Positions 8,132 to 16,174 of a stretch of DNA of 21,036 nt are shown piece after piece. The notes below the pieces were generated by a model that saw nothing but the letters and a program-made list of their open reading frames with translations, did not search any database and had not been told where the DNA came from. The DNA is from Candidatus Hydrogenedentota bacterium. GTDB taxonomy: Bacteria; Hydrogenedentota; Hydrogenedentia; Hydrogenedentales; CAITNO01. How positions within the stretch are numbered: the first letter of the stretch is position 1; the number at the start of each line of letters is the position of its first letter. Where the stretch lies: the NCBI GenBank assembly GCA_023145975.1, contig JAGLCZ010000434.1, positions 1 to 21,036 on the forward strand, given 5' to 3'. The translations under genes were made by a program, and so were the position numbers.

Positions 8132-8389
8132 ACTATAACCATCTATAGCAATTTAAACCCAGCTTTATACGCCATATTATTAAAAAACAATGTGTTACGA
8201 TTATGCTTAGATACACCGAACTGCAATAGAAACACTAATCGTATTGAATAGGATGTGCATACTCATAACGCACACCTTCTATAATAAGGATACCATAAAA
8301 GTAAGTACTGTTAATGAGAATTTTCAGAAACGTCCCAAACCCCGTTTTTATACTATCTTTTTTACCCACTATATTGCCTGGCAATAAAA
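8132..8389. other. 258-base spacer between ftsB-like gene and the 761-residue gene
   Basis: In the minus-strand sense it holds, in order, a TATTGC-ctg-GCAATA palindrome just after the ftsB-like stop (8372-8386, no U-tract), a possible promoter (TTAACA at 8309-8314, 16 bases, TATCCT at 8287-8292), a 7-pair hairpin GGUGUGC/GCACAUC at about 8250-8277, and a 19-codon open frame (8266-8207). None of these is strong alone. The gap suggests that the 761-residue gene can be transcribed separately from eno-ftsB. Confidence 0.4.
8287..8314 (-). promoter_or_regulatory. Possible sigma-70 promoter for the 761-residue gene
   Basis: TTAACA (8309-8314) and TATCCT (8287-8292) are 16 bases apart on the minus strand, about 155 bases before the ATG. 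Both match the consensus at four or five of six positions. A neighbouring TATTAT (8281-8286) is an alternative -10 without a matching -35. Confidence 0.3.
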
Positions 8390-8734
8390 TTAGGGAGAAG
8401 ATGTATGACTTTCTATTACAGCCAAAGGTTCTTCAATACGAAAAACAATCTCGCCATCCCGCGTGAGCCGCCTTACGCGACGAATGGTTGCCTCGATCTC
8501 TATAGGATCAGCTTTCATAGCCTTAACACGCTGTTGTGCTTGAGTAACGCGTTGTTTTAATGATTCAATATCCTGCTTTACAGCCTCTATTTGCTCTTCA
8601 TTCTTATCAAATTCTCTATAACGCACCATAATATTACGCTGCTGGGCATATCCGTAGCCCACCACTATCACAAGTAGAACCCCCAACAGCCATATAAGAA
8701 TTTCTTTGCGCATAATAAAATACGGAGGAGACAT
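8390..8734 (-). CDS. ftsB: FtsB/DivIC-like septum formation initiator protein
   Basis: A 114-residue bitopic protein. Residues 12-28 form one membrane segment, residues about 38-75 form a coiled coil (FDKNEEQIEAVKQDIESLKQ), and the tail (DPIEIEATIRRVRRL then GEIVFRIEEP) matches the end of the FtsB/DivIC family, in which an acidic-aromatic C-terminal motif contacts the division complex FtsL/FtsQ. FtsB recruits and activates the septal peptidoglycan synthases. I prefer the ATG at 8734 over the in-frame ATG at 8755 because GGAGGGGG (8741-8748) sits 6 bases upstream. It lies 30 bases after the eno stop; eno followed by an ftsB/divIC gene is a common arrangement in several bacterial groups. The symbol is by family; divIC would be an equivalent name. 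Confidence 0.83.
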   Translation of the reverse strand: MSPPYFIMRKEILIWLLGVLLVIVVGYGYAQQRNIMVRYREFDKNEEQIEAVKQDIESLKQRVTQAQQRVKAMKADPIEIEATIRRVRRLTRDGEIVFRIEEPLAVIESHTSSP

Positions 8735-8751
8735 TATCTGCCCCCTCCGTA
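8721..8751 (-). promoter_or_regulatory. Hairpin enclosing the ftsB-like start codon and Shine-Dalgarno site
   Basis: On the minus strand UACGGAGG (8751-8744) pairs perfectly with CCUCCGUA (8728-8721) over 8 base pairs, with a 15-base loop. The GGAGG of the ribosome-binding site is in the stem and the ATG (8734-8732) is in the loop. The eno stop codon is 13 bases upstream of the stem, so a ribosome finishing eno would reach the structure. Confidence 0.55.
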
Positions 8752-8764
8752 ACATTCCCTGTTG

Positions 8765-10054
8765 TTATTTCAATGAGATGTTCGTGAAAGTCTCTAAGCC
8801 CGGGAACCACCCCTGTTCGCCCAATTCCTCTTCTATACGAAGTAACTGGTTGTATTTGGCAATACGGTCACTGCGTGACGCAGAACCTGTTTTGATCTGG
8901 CCGGCATTAACTGCGACAGCAATATCAGCGATAGTAGCATCTTCTGTTTCACCGCTGCGATGAGAAATCACGGTGGTATATCCGGCACGATGTGCCATCT
9001 GACATGCATCCAGAGTTTCTGTAAGCGTACCAATCTGATTTACTTTTACAAGAATACTATTGGCAACCCCTTCCTTAATTCCACGGCTGAGATAGTCAAC
9101 ATTGGTAACAAACAGATCATCGCCTACCAGCTGTACGTTACTTCCCATCGTATCAGTAAGTTTTTTCCAACCTTTCCAATCGTTTTCACTGAGCCCGTCT
9201 TCAATGGAAATAATAGGATATGTTTTTGCCCACTCCGACCAATATGCAACCATGTCAGCAGCACTATTTGTTGTTCCTTCTGCCTCAAGGATATACTTTC
9301 CCTTCTTGCAGAATTCGCTGGATGCAGGGTCCAAAGCGATAAAGATATCTTTTCCGGCCTTGTACCCGGCAATTTTAATTGCTTTGAGAATAACTTCCAA
9401 CGCCTCAACATTGGATTTAAGGTTAGGGGCAAAACCACCTTCATCTCCTACTGCAGTATTCATTCCCGCATCTTTCAACACACCTTTAAGCGCATGAAAT
9501 ACTTCAGCACCCATACGTAATGCTTCACGGAAAGAAGGGGCGCCTGCGGGCATAACCATAAATTCCTGTACATCAACATTATTGTCTGCATGAGATCCGC
9601 CATTCAAAATATTCATCATTGGAACTGGAAGGGTGTGCGCATTTACTCCGCCAATATAACGGTATAACGGGAGTTCCAATACCTGTGCCGCAGCTTTAGC
9701 TGAGGCAAGCGAGATTCCCAACAAGGCATTGGCACCCAATTTAGACTTGTTCTTGGTACCGTCCATGGAAATCATGGTCTTGTCAAGTTCACGCTGATCT
9801 ACAGCATCAAGACCAATAAGTTCTGGTGCAAGTACATTATTGATATTTTTGACTGCTTTGAGAACGCCTTTACCCACATAGCGCTTTTTATCTCCATCTC
9901 TCAATTCGACGGCTTCGTTTTCGCCTGTAGACGCCCCAGACGGCACTGCTGCACGCCCCATAACGCCAGAGCTGAGATACACATCCACTTCAATGGTGGG
10001 ATTACCACGTGAATCCAAAATCTCACGTCCGATGATACTCGTAATTCTTGTCAT
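8765..10054 (-). CDS. eno: Enolase (phosphopyruvate hydratase)
   Basis: A 429-residue enolase that converts 2-phosphoglycerate to phosphoenolpyruvate in glycolysis and gluconeogenesis. The start is the ATG at 10054-10052, with AAGGA (10062-10066) 7 bases upstream; a GTG 15 bases earlier is in frame but falls within that site. The expected motifs are all present: SGASTGENEAVELRD (39-53), GDEGGFAPNL with the catalytic Glu205, magnesium ligands Asp242, Glu285 and Asp312, LVKVNQIGTLTET with the catalytic Lys337, SHRSGETED with His365, and KTGSASRSDRIAKYNQLLRIEE. Length is standard. It sits 76 bases after the membrane protein gene and is followed by ftsB. A degradosome or moonlighting role cannot be judged. 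Confidence 0.98.
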   Translation of the reverse strand: MTRITSIIGREILDSRGNPTIEVDVYLSSGVMGRAAVPSGASTGENEAVELRDGDKKRYVGKGVLKAVKNINNVLAPELIGLDAVDQRELDKTMISMDGTKNKSKLGANALLGISLASAKAAAQVLELPLYRYIGGVNAHTLPVPMMNILNGGSHADNNVDVQEFMVMPAGAPSFREALRMGAEVFHALKGVLKDAGMNTAVGDEGGFAPNLKSNVEALEVILKAIKIAGYKAGKDIFIALDPASSEFCKKGKYILEAEGTTNSAADMVAYWSEWAKTYPIISIEDGLSENDWKGWKKLTDTMGSNVQLVGDDLFVTNVDYLSRGIKEGVANSILVKVNQIGTLTETLDACQMAHRAGYTTVISHRSGETEDATIADIAVAVNAGQIKTGSASRSDRIAKYNQLLRIEEELGEQGWFPGLETFTNISLK

Positions 10055-10130
10055 TTTTTTATCCTTCACGTTTCAGTTTTATCACATTTGAGCAACGATT
10101 TTCGCCACCCATATTTGCAGAATACGATGA

Positions 10131-10943
10131 TTATTCCTTCCAGGGAAACAGTAAGTCTCGAAACCCACGACACAAGTATTCATCATCTTCGTCACCAAAA
10201 TCAATAGTAACTGATTTATCAATACCGCCTGTTTCCGTTACATGGGCTTGAAAGGCCGCATACTTCCGCGACAATATTTCATATGCACTGCCTTGCAATG
10301 CCGCCAAAGGCGCAAATGAAAGGAATAAAAAAACAGGCGGAACAACACAAAAAAGAAGCAACACTACCCCATGCACTGCCACACCAATTATAAAAAGTGG
10401 ATTATCAAGCAAAAGTACCACAGCCATTTTTATGGCACCACCAATACCAACATTCTTATTTATAAGCGCAGGTAATACCAGTAAAGCGGAGAGACTAAGC
10501 AGCAGCCCCATCCACCCAGCAAGAGCACTCAAGCCATAACCAACAAGAGGTAAATGACCTCCAAGTCTAATAGCGTAAAACCATACACTAATCAGTAATG
10601 CCATTGAACACACTACATAGATCAGCCCGAGACCAACAGCCCGCAATCCAAATATACGGATACCAACAAAATAAGTTTTTAAACTGCCGTCTCTCTTCTC
10701 AATAATTTCTTTTATCATCCACAATAAACCAACCTGTACAAGCGGAATAATAAATATTACTGTTATCAGAAATACTGGAAAACTAATCCAGATTACTTTC
10801 TGCACATCGCCTATTTCAAAAAAATGAAACGCATATAACAAAGGAACCAATACACAACACGCACTAAAAAAGTTTACTACCAAAAGTTTACCCAAATGAT
10901 CGTAAAAAACCCAAAAACTCATTTTTAAAGCACGCAACAGCAT
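10131..10943 (-). CDS. Multi-pass integral membrane protein of unknown function
   Basis: A 270-residue protein with about five or six hydrophobic segments (near 18-40, 50-76, 100-124, 131-160, 172-212), so a polytopic inner-membrane protein. The region SLKTYFVGIRIFGLRAVGLGLIY resembles the loop and helix order of YesL/DUF624-like membrane proteins, but I am not confident of the family. The C-terminal 50 residues are soluble, with an acidic stretch (DFGDEDDEY) and a final RGFRDLLFPWKE. Start ATG at 10943; no clear Shine-Dalgarno site. It lies between the surA-like gene and eno, on the same strand, with 69- and 76-base gaps. Position alone hints at envelope upkeep; no catalytic motif is seen. 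Confidence 0.68.
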   Translation of the reverse strand: MLLRALKMSFWVFYDHLGKLLVVNFFSACCVLVPLLYAFHFFEIGDVQKVIWISFPVFLITVIFIIPLVQVGLLWMIKEIIEKRDGSLKTYFVGIRIFGLRAVGLGLIYVVCSMALLISVWFYAIRLGGHLPLVGYGLSALAGWMGLLLSLSALLVLPALINKNVGIGGAIKMAVVLLLDNPLFIIGVAVHGVVLLLFCVVPPVFLFLSFAPLAALQGSAYEILSRKYAAFQAHVTETGGIDKSVTIDFGDEDDEYLCRGFRDLLFPWKE

Positions 10944-10973
10944 ACTGTTTGTTCTTTTAAGTAGTTTCTTTTA

Positions 10974-10992
10974 GGAAATACCAGGCATTCCC
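10974..10992 (-). other. Intergenic stem-loop between surA-like and membrane protein genes
   Basis: On the minus strand GGGAAUGC and GUAUUUCC form an 8-pair stem (two G-U pairs) with a 3-base CUG loop. It is not followed by a U-tract (UAAAAGAAAC follows), so it is unlikely to be an intrinsic terminator. It could stabilise or process the mRNA. Confidence 0.35.
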
Positions 10993-11012
10993 AAACATCT
11001 CCAGCACCCGCA

Positions 11013-11999
11013 CTAAATCAAGACACGAACATTATTACGCCGCCGCAAGGAATTCATCCATTGCCTGTAATGTTTTTCACCGTGCTGCTCCCGTAGTAGC
11101 GGCTCAATTTGATTGCGTACCTCCTCTAATGAGGATGCACCTTCAGTTTCTCTTCCTTCTAACTTCAACAGGTGTAAACCATATTCAGTTTCCAACACCA
11201 CACTAATCTCATCAACTATCATGGCTTCCAACGCACTATTAAGGGGTTCTACCAAGTCGCCTGCAAGTACCCAACCCAGCATTCCCCCTTCTTCTGCTTC
11301 TGGACCATTTGAATAGATTTTGGCTGCATTTGCAAAATCTTCGCCTGTAAGCAAACTCACCCGTAACTTTTCCAGTTCTCTTATTGCATTCTTGCGTTCG
11401 ACGGGATCGGAATCTGCCTGGACAAAAATACGTCGGACACGATAACGTGCAGGATAATGAAAGTCATCAAGATGATCTTGATAAAATTGTGCTATATCCG
11501 ACTTGGAAACAACGACCTCATTTCTAAACTGCATCCGTTTACTCCGGCTAACGCTGACTGCCATCATCTGGCGCCGCAGCCGTTCACGAAAATCGCTTAT
11601 AGTGTGTCCCGACTCTTCAAGTGCTTTCTGAAATGCATCCGTTGATTCGTATTGACTTCTAGCTTCTGTAATTTGTTTTTCCACATCCTCATAGGGAATT
11701 TCAATTTCGAAATTCACAGCTTCACTATAAAGGATATAATACTCAATGACCTGCTCAAGTGCTTCTTCAAATAACTCTTTAAAGCGAAGCTCCTGCTCTT
11801 CAGGGGTTAATGCTTCCGCATTGATCGCCTGAAGCATTGGTATCATTTCCTGCATTACATCGCTATGCAGAATAGGTTCGCGCCCAACAGTTGCAACAAC
11901 ACCATCAACAAAACTATTTGCTATAGAAGTCGTCGTAACTGTCAAACACACAAAGAGAATCACTTTACAGAGAGTCATAATATGACTTCTTCTTTTCAT
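11013..11999 (-). CDS. SurA-like periplasmic chaperone / parvulin peptidyl-prolyl isomerase
   Basis: A 328-residue protein with ATG at 11999-11997; GAGGG lies 5 bases upstream, which I prefer over the ATG 12 bases earlier. Residues 1-29 form a signal peptide (basic MKRRSHIM, hydrophobic core ILFVCLTVTTTSIA). Residues 30-180 match the SurA N-terminal helical domain: FVDGVVATVGREPILHSDV at the start, then long helices, including a DVEKQITEARSQYESTDAFQKAL region. Residues about 183-283 form one parvulin (PpiC) domain, with RYRVRRIFVQ, DFANAAKIYSNGPEAEEGGMLGWV and the EYGLHLLKLEG ending. E. coli SurA has two parvulin domains, this has one. Such proteins escort outer-membrane proteins across the periplasm. 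The gene starts 50 bases after rpoC and may be read with it. Confidence 0.86.
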   Translation of the reverse strand: MKRRSHIMTLCKVILFVCLTVTTTSIANSFVDGVVATVGREPILHSDVMQEMIPMLQAINAEALTPEEQELRFKELFEEALEQVIEYYILYSEAVNFEIEIPYEDVEKQITEARSQYESTDAFQKALEESGHTISDFRERLRRQMMAVSVSRSKRMQFRNEVVVSKSDIAQFYQDHLDDFHYPARYRVRRIFVQADSDPVERKNAIRELEKLRVSLLTGEDFANAAKIYSNGPEAEEGGMLGWVLAGDLVEPLNSALEAMIVDEISVVLETEYGLHLLKLEGRETEGASSLEEVRNQIEPLLREQHGEKHYRQWMNSLRRRNNVRVLI

Positions 12000-12033
12000 G
12001 TCAACCCTCATCTATCGATTTATGGAAGGGATG

Positions 12034-12049
12034 AATTGCCATTGCAATT
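12034..12049 (-). repeat. Palindrome immediately after rpoC stop
   Basis: AATTGC-aatg-GCAATT on the minus strand begins at the base after the rpoC TGA. The stem is 6 pairs with a 4-base loop. No U-run follows (CATCCCTTCC), so I do not call it a terminator. Confidence 0.35.
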
Positions 12050-15000
12050 TCAGCCCTGCTCCTCCTCAGGCATATCCTCATCACTCTCTTCGCCGCCAAT
12101 CTCAAGATGTTCATCAAGATCATCCACAGGAAGTCTGGGTCTCGAATTCTGATAGTGGCTGCTTCCTGTACCGGCCGGGATCAAATGACCAATGATTACA
12201 TTTTCCTTTAACCCCTCTAGACAATCTTCTTTACCGCCAATAGCGGCATCGGTTAACACGCGTGTAGTCTGCTGGAAGGAAGCTGCTGCAACAAAACTAT
12301 CTGTACTCAGTGCAGCCTTTGTAATACCCTGTAAAACAGGTTCCGCTTCCGCCGGGCGACCGTCACCGCGTCGAGTCTCTTCATTTACTTCAGCAAAACG
12401 GATTTTATCTACCTCTTCATGTGCCAGGAAAGAAGTATCACCGGGATCGGCTTTAATGCGTACCTTGCGTAACATTTGACGAATGATAATCTCAATATGT
12501 TTATCATTCGTGCGCACACCCTGCAGGCGATATACTTGCTGTACTTCATCCAACAAATAACGCCGCAATGCATCTTCACCCTGTACTTCAAGAATATCCT
12601 GAAGAATAACAGGACCATCGGTAATACGCTGACCCGCATAAATACGATCATCCGTATGAAAATTCAAATGCTTTCCAGGAGGAATGGAATAATCACGTTC
12701 CTTACCCACAGGCGGTTTCACCCTGAGTTTTCTGTTTCCTTTTGTGGTGCTTACAAGTTCAACGACCCCATCAATATGACTAATGATTGCAGGCTGTTTA
12801 GGCTGACGTGCCTCAAACAACTCCGCTACACGCGGCAGACCACCGGTAATATCCTTTGTCTTCTGGAACTGACGCGGTGTCTTGGCAAGCAAGTCTCCGG
12901 CAAGAACATCATCACCATCGGTAACAAGTACGTGAGTATCCGCTGATACCGTAGTAAATGCTAATACATCATCATCTGAACCCAAAACCGTAATTTGCGG
13001 GTGCAGATCATGCTTATGATCTGTGACCACAAGTTCTTCCAGCCCCGTTTCAGAATTCTTTTCCTGACGTACAGTAACGCCTTGCACCATTCCTTCCAAA
13101 CGGATTGTACCAGATTTTTCTGCCACAACATTTATATTGTAGGGATCGCGATGAAATAAAATCTGACCCTTGGAAACGGTGTCTTTATCTTCGCATCGTA
13201 ACTGGCAACCCGGAGCTAAACCAACACGCTGCAGTTCCTTTGCCTCTTCGTTCAATATCGCGATTTCACCACCACGGTTTACAGCAACAATTTGACCTTC
13301 ACGATTCTTGGCAGTCCGTACATTTCTAAATTCAACCGTACCACTCTCATTAGATTTAATATCGGGACTTTCAACTTGACGGTTTGCAGCACCACCAATA
13401 TGGAATGTACGCATGGTAAGCTGTGTACCGGGTTCTCCAATAGACTGTGCAGCAATAATACCAACTGCTTCACCCATCTCTACAAGTTTTCCTGTGGCAA
13501 GATTACGACCGTAACACCGGGCACATGCTCCCTTTTTGGACTGACAAGTCAAAACAGAACGTATGGTAACCCCCGGCATTCCAGCATCCACAATCTTGCG
13601 GGCAATTTCTTCTGTAATTTCGCCGTCAGCTTCAACAACTGGACCTTCTTCACCTGGAATATAAAGATCATCCAGAACAAAACGCCCCACTATACGCTCG
13701 TTTAACGGCGCAATAACCTCAGCACCTTCAATAAGGGGCTCCATCCAAATCCCGTTGATAGTACCACAATCATCTTCTTCAATAGTCACATCCTGTGCAA
13801 CATCCACCAGGCGCCGAGTAAGATAACCCGCATCCGCCGTCTTCAACGCTGTATCAGCAAGCCCTTTACGAGCACCATGCGAAGAAATGAAATATTCGAC
13901 AACAGTGAGGCCTTCACGGAAATTAGATGTAATCGGGGATTCAATAATATCACCGGACGGCTTTGCCAAAAGTCCACGCATTCCCGCCAACTGACGAATT
14001 TGTGATTTACTGCCACGAGCTTTAGATTCATACATCATGAAAATCCCAGTGAATCCCTGCTCATTCTCAGTCATACTTTTTACCATAGCCTCGGTGACAA
14101 GGTCACTGGTAGTAGTCCACTGATCAACAATAATATGTCGTCGTTCGCCTTCGGTAATTAAACCATTGCGATACATATCATTGACTTTTTTTACTTTGTC
14201 TTCCGCATCGGCAATCAATTTTTTCTTGGCTTCCGGAATTACCATATCTTCAAGGGAAATACTAATACCTGAAATGGTAGCATATCTGAAGCCTACCCGC
14301 TTCATCTTGTCGAGTAGTTCGATTGTCTTATGATGTCCCCATCGCGTGTAACAAACAGCAATAACATCACCAAGTGTCGTCTGATCATGCTGACGATTAA
14401 CGTCAATTATATTCGCTTCCGGTGCCAATCCCTCGGCCAATAACACACGCCCAACCGTAGTATCTATAATTTCTTTATTGAAACGCAGTTTAATGTGAGC
14501 ATGCAATGCGACAGCACCTGCATTATGGGCAAGCGTCACTTCTTCCGGCGTGGCATATACTCGGCCAGGTTTAAGGATTTCACCCCGTTTTCCCGACCAT
14601 TCATCCTTCCATTCTCCTTTAACACCTTTACGCTCTTTACTCATCCAGGCAATACCCAGAACGATGTCTTGACTTGGCGTTACAATTGGCAGACCATTTG
14701 ATGGTGCGAATACATTGGAAGAAGACATCATCAGCAGATGTGCTTCAAGTTGTGCCGGTGGAAACAAGGGTACATGCACCGCCATTTGATCCCCATCAAA
14801 ATCAGCGTTAAATGCACGGCACACCAGTGGGTGCAGGCGAATTGCATTACCTTCAATCAATACGGGCTGGAATGCCTGTATACCAAGTCTATGCAAAGTA
14901 GGAGCGCGATTGAGCATTACTGGATGATCCCGAATCACATCTTCCAATATATCCCATACTTCTTCTTTACCCTGCGATATATTACGTTTGGCTGCTTTAA

Positions 15001-16171
15001 TAGTTGTTGCATGTCCGCGTTCCTTCAATAGATGAATAATGAAAGGTTCGAACAATTCTAATGCCATACGTTTCGGTAAACCACACTGGTGCAATTTAAG
15101 TTCAGGACCTACAACAATCACAGAACGTCCAGAATAGTCTACACGCTTTCCAAGTAAATTCTGGCGAAAGCGTCCTTGCTTTCCCTTCAACATATCGCTG
15201 AGAGATTTTAAGGGGCGGTTACCGCTGCTTCCCAGAACAGTACGTCCATGACGGCCATTGTCAAAAAGCGCATCCACTGCTTCCTGCAGCATACGTTTTT
15301 CATTACGGAGAATCACTTCCGGTGCACGCAGCTCCAAAAGACGCCGCAAACGGTTATTACGGTTAATCACGCGACGATAAAGATCATTCAGATCACTTGT
15401 GGCATACCGTCCGCCATCAAGCGGGACCAAAGGGCGCAGATCAGGTGGAATCACAGGAACTACATTTAATACCATCCAGGTAGGCTTATTTCCCGACTTG
15501 CGTAATGATTCTACAATTTTAAGACGTTTAAGTGATTTTGTACGTACCTGCTGTGAAGTAGCACTTGCAAATTGCGCATGCAGTTCAGCACTTAAAGCAT
15601 CCAGATCAATCTCTTCCAATAATATCTTTACCGCTTCGGCACCCATAAGCGCCGTAAAACGATCGGTACCATAGTTTGCGCGATGTTCCTGATATTCATC
15701 CTCTGTGAGGATGGCTTTCTTTTCGAGATCTGTATCACCTGGATCTACCACGATAAAGTTTTCGAAATAAATAATACGCTCCAACACACGGATGGAGAGA
15801 TCTAAAAGACCACCAATAACACTGGGGGTATTTTTGAAAAACCATATATGCGTTACAGGCACTGCCAATTTAATGCAGCCCATACGTTCACGTCGCACTT
15901 TAGATTCTGTGATTTCTACGCCGCAGCGGTCACAGGTAATCCCCCGGTGTTTAACCTTTTTATACTTGCCGCAACCACATTCCCAATCCTTTACAGGACC
16001 AAAAATACGTTCACAAAACAACCCGTCCTTTTCAGGTTTAAAGGTGCGGTAATTGATCGTTTCAGGCTTTTTGACCTCGCCCTTGGACCATTTTAGAATT
16101 TCTTCCGGCGCCGCAATGCGGATTTTAATTGCGTCAAAATAGTCGCCTGTTGTAGGTGTGTACTTGGCCAA
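12050..16171 (-). CDS. rpoC: DNA-directed RNA polymerase subunit beta-prime
   Basis: A 1373-residue beta-prime subunit (E. coli 1407) that starts at TTG (16171-16169); GGAGG (16180-16184) lies 8 bases upstream, inside the last codons of rpoB. The catalytic NADFDGDQMAVH is intact: Asp457, Asp459 and Asp461 bind the active-site magnesium. The first zinc site has Cys65, Cys67, Cys80 and Cys83; the second has Cys802, Cys876, Cys883 and Cys886. The trigger-loop and bridge-helix region (GIIAAQSIGEPGTQLTMRTFH) is present. The C-terminus ends in an acidic tail (EESDEDMPEEEQG). rpoB ends 3 bases upstream. No split or intein is seen. Known role: the largest core subunit of RNA polymerase. Confidence 0.99.
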   Translation of the reverse strand: MAKYTPTTGDYFDAIKIRIAAPEEILKWSKGEVKKPETINYRTFKPEKDGLFCERIFGPVKDWECGCGKYKKVKHRGITCDRCGVEITESKVRRERMGCIKLAVPVTHIWFFKNTPSVIGGLLDLSIRVLERIIYFENFIVVDPGDTDLEKKAILTEDEYQEHRANYGTDRFTALMGAEAVKILLEEIDLDALSAELHAQFASATSQQVRTKSLKRLKIVESLRKSGNKPTWMVLNVVPVIPPDLRPLVPLDGGRYATSDLNDLYRRVINRNNRLRRLLELRAPEVILRNEKRMLQEAVDALFDNGRHGRTVLGSSGNRPLKSLSDMLKGKQGRFRQNLLGKRVDYSGRSVIVVGPELKLHQCGLPKRMALELFEPFIIHLLKERGHATTIKAAKRNISQGKEEVWDILEDVIRDHPVMLNRAPTLHRLGIQAFQPVLIEGNAIRLHPLVCRAFNADFDGDQMAVHVPLFPPAQLEAHLLMMSSSNVFAPSNGLPIVTPSQDIVLGIAWMSKERKGVKGEWKDEWSGKRGEILKPGRVYATPEEVTLAHNAGAVALHAHIKLRFNKEIIDTTVGRVLLAEGLAPEANIIDVNRQHDQTTLGDVIAVCYTRWGHHKTIELLDKMKRVGFRYATISGISISLEDMVIPEAKKKLIADAEDKVKKVNDMYRNGLITEGERRHIIVDQWTTTSDLVTEAMVKSMTENEQGFTGIFMMYESKARGSKSQIRQLAGMRGLLAKPSGDIIESPITSNFREGLTVVEYFISSHGARKGLADTALKTADAGYLTRRLVDVAQDVTIEEDDCGTINGIWMEPLIEGAEVIAPLNERIVGRFVLDDLYIPGEEGPVVEADGEITEEIARKIVDAGMPGVTIRSVLTCQSKKGACARCYGRNLATGKLVEMGEAVGIIAAQSIGEPGTQLTMRTFHIGGAANRQVESPDIKSNESGTVEFRNVRTAKNREGQIVAVNRGGEIAILNEEAKELQRVGLAPGCQLRCEDKDTVSKGQILFHRDPYNINVVAEKSGTIRLEGMVQGVTVRQEKNSETGLEELVVTDHKHDLHPQITVLGSDDDVLAFTTVSADTHVLVTDGDDVLAGDLLAKTPRQFQKTKDITGGLPRVAELFEARQPKQPAIISHIDGVVELVSTTKGNRKLRVKPPVGKERDYSIPPGKHLNFHTDDRIYAGQRITDGPVILQDILEVQGEDALRRYLLDEVQQVYRLQGVRTNDKHIEIIIRQMLRKVRIKADPGDTSFLAHEEVDKIRFAEVNEETRRGDGRPAEAEPVLQGITKAALSTDSFVAAASFQQTTRVLTDAAIGGKEDCLEGLKENVIIGHLIPAGTGSSHYQNSRPRLPVDDLDEHLEIGGEESDEDMPEEEQG

Positions 16172-16174
16172 AGT

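Noticed and set aside
8960..9520. 186-codon open frame on the plus strand across eno
   Set aside because: It is antisense to a complete, fully conserved enolase, has no ribosome site and its translation has no recognisable domain.
12476..12946. 156-codon plus-strand frame inside rpoC
   Set aside because: It is antisense to conserved beta-prime sequence; nothing supports translation.
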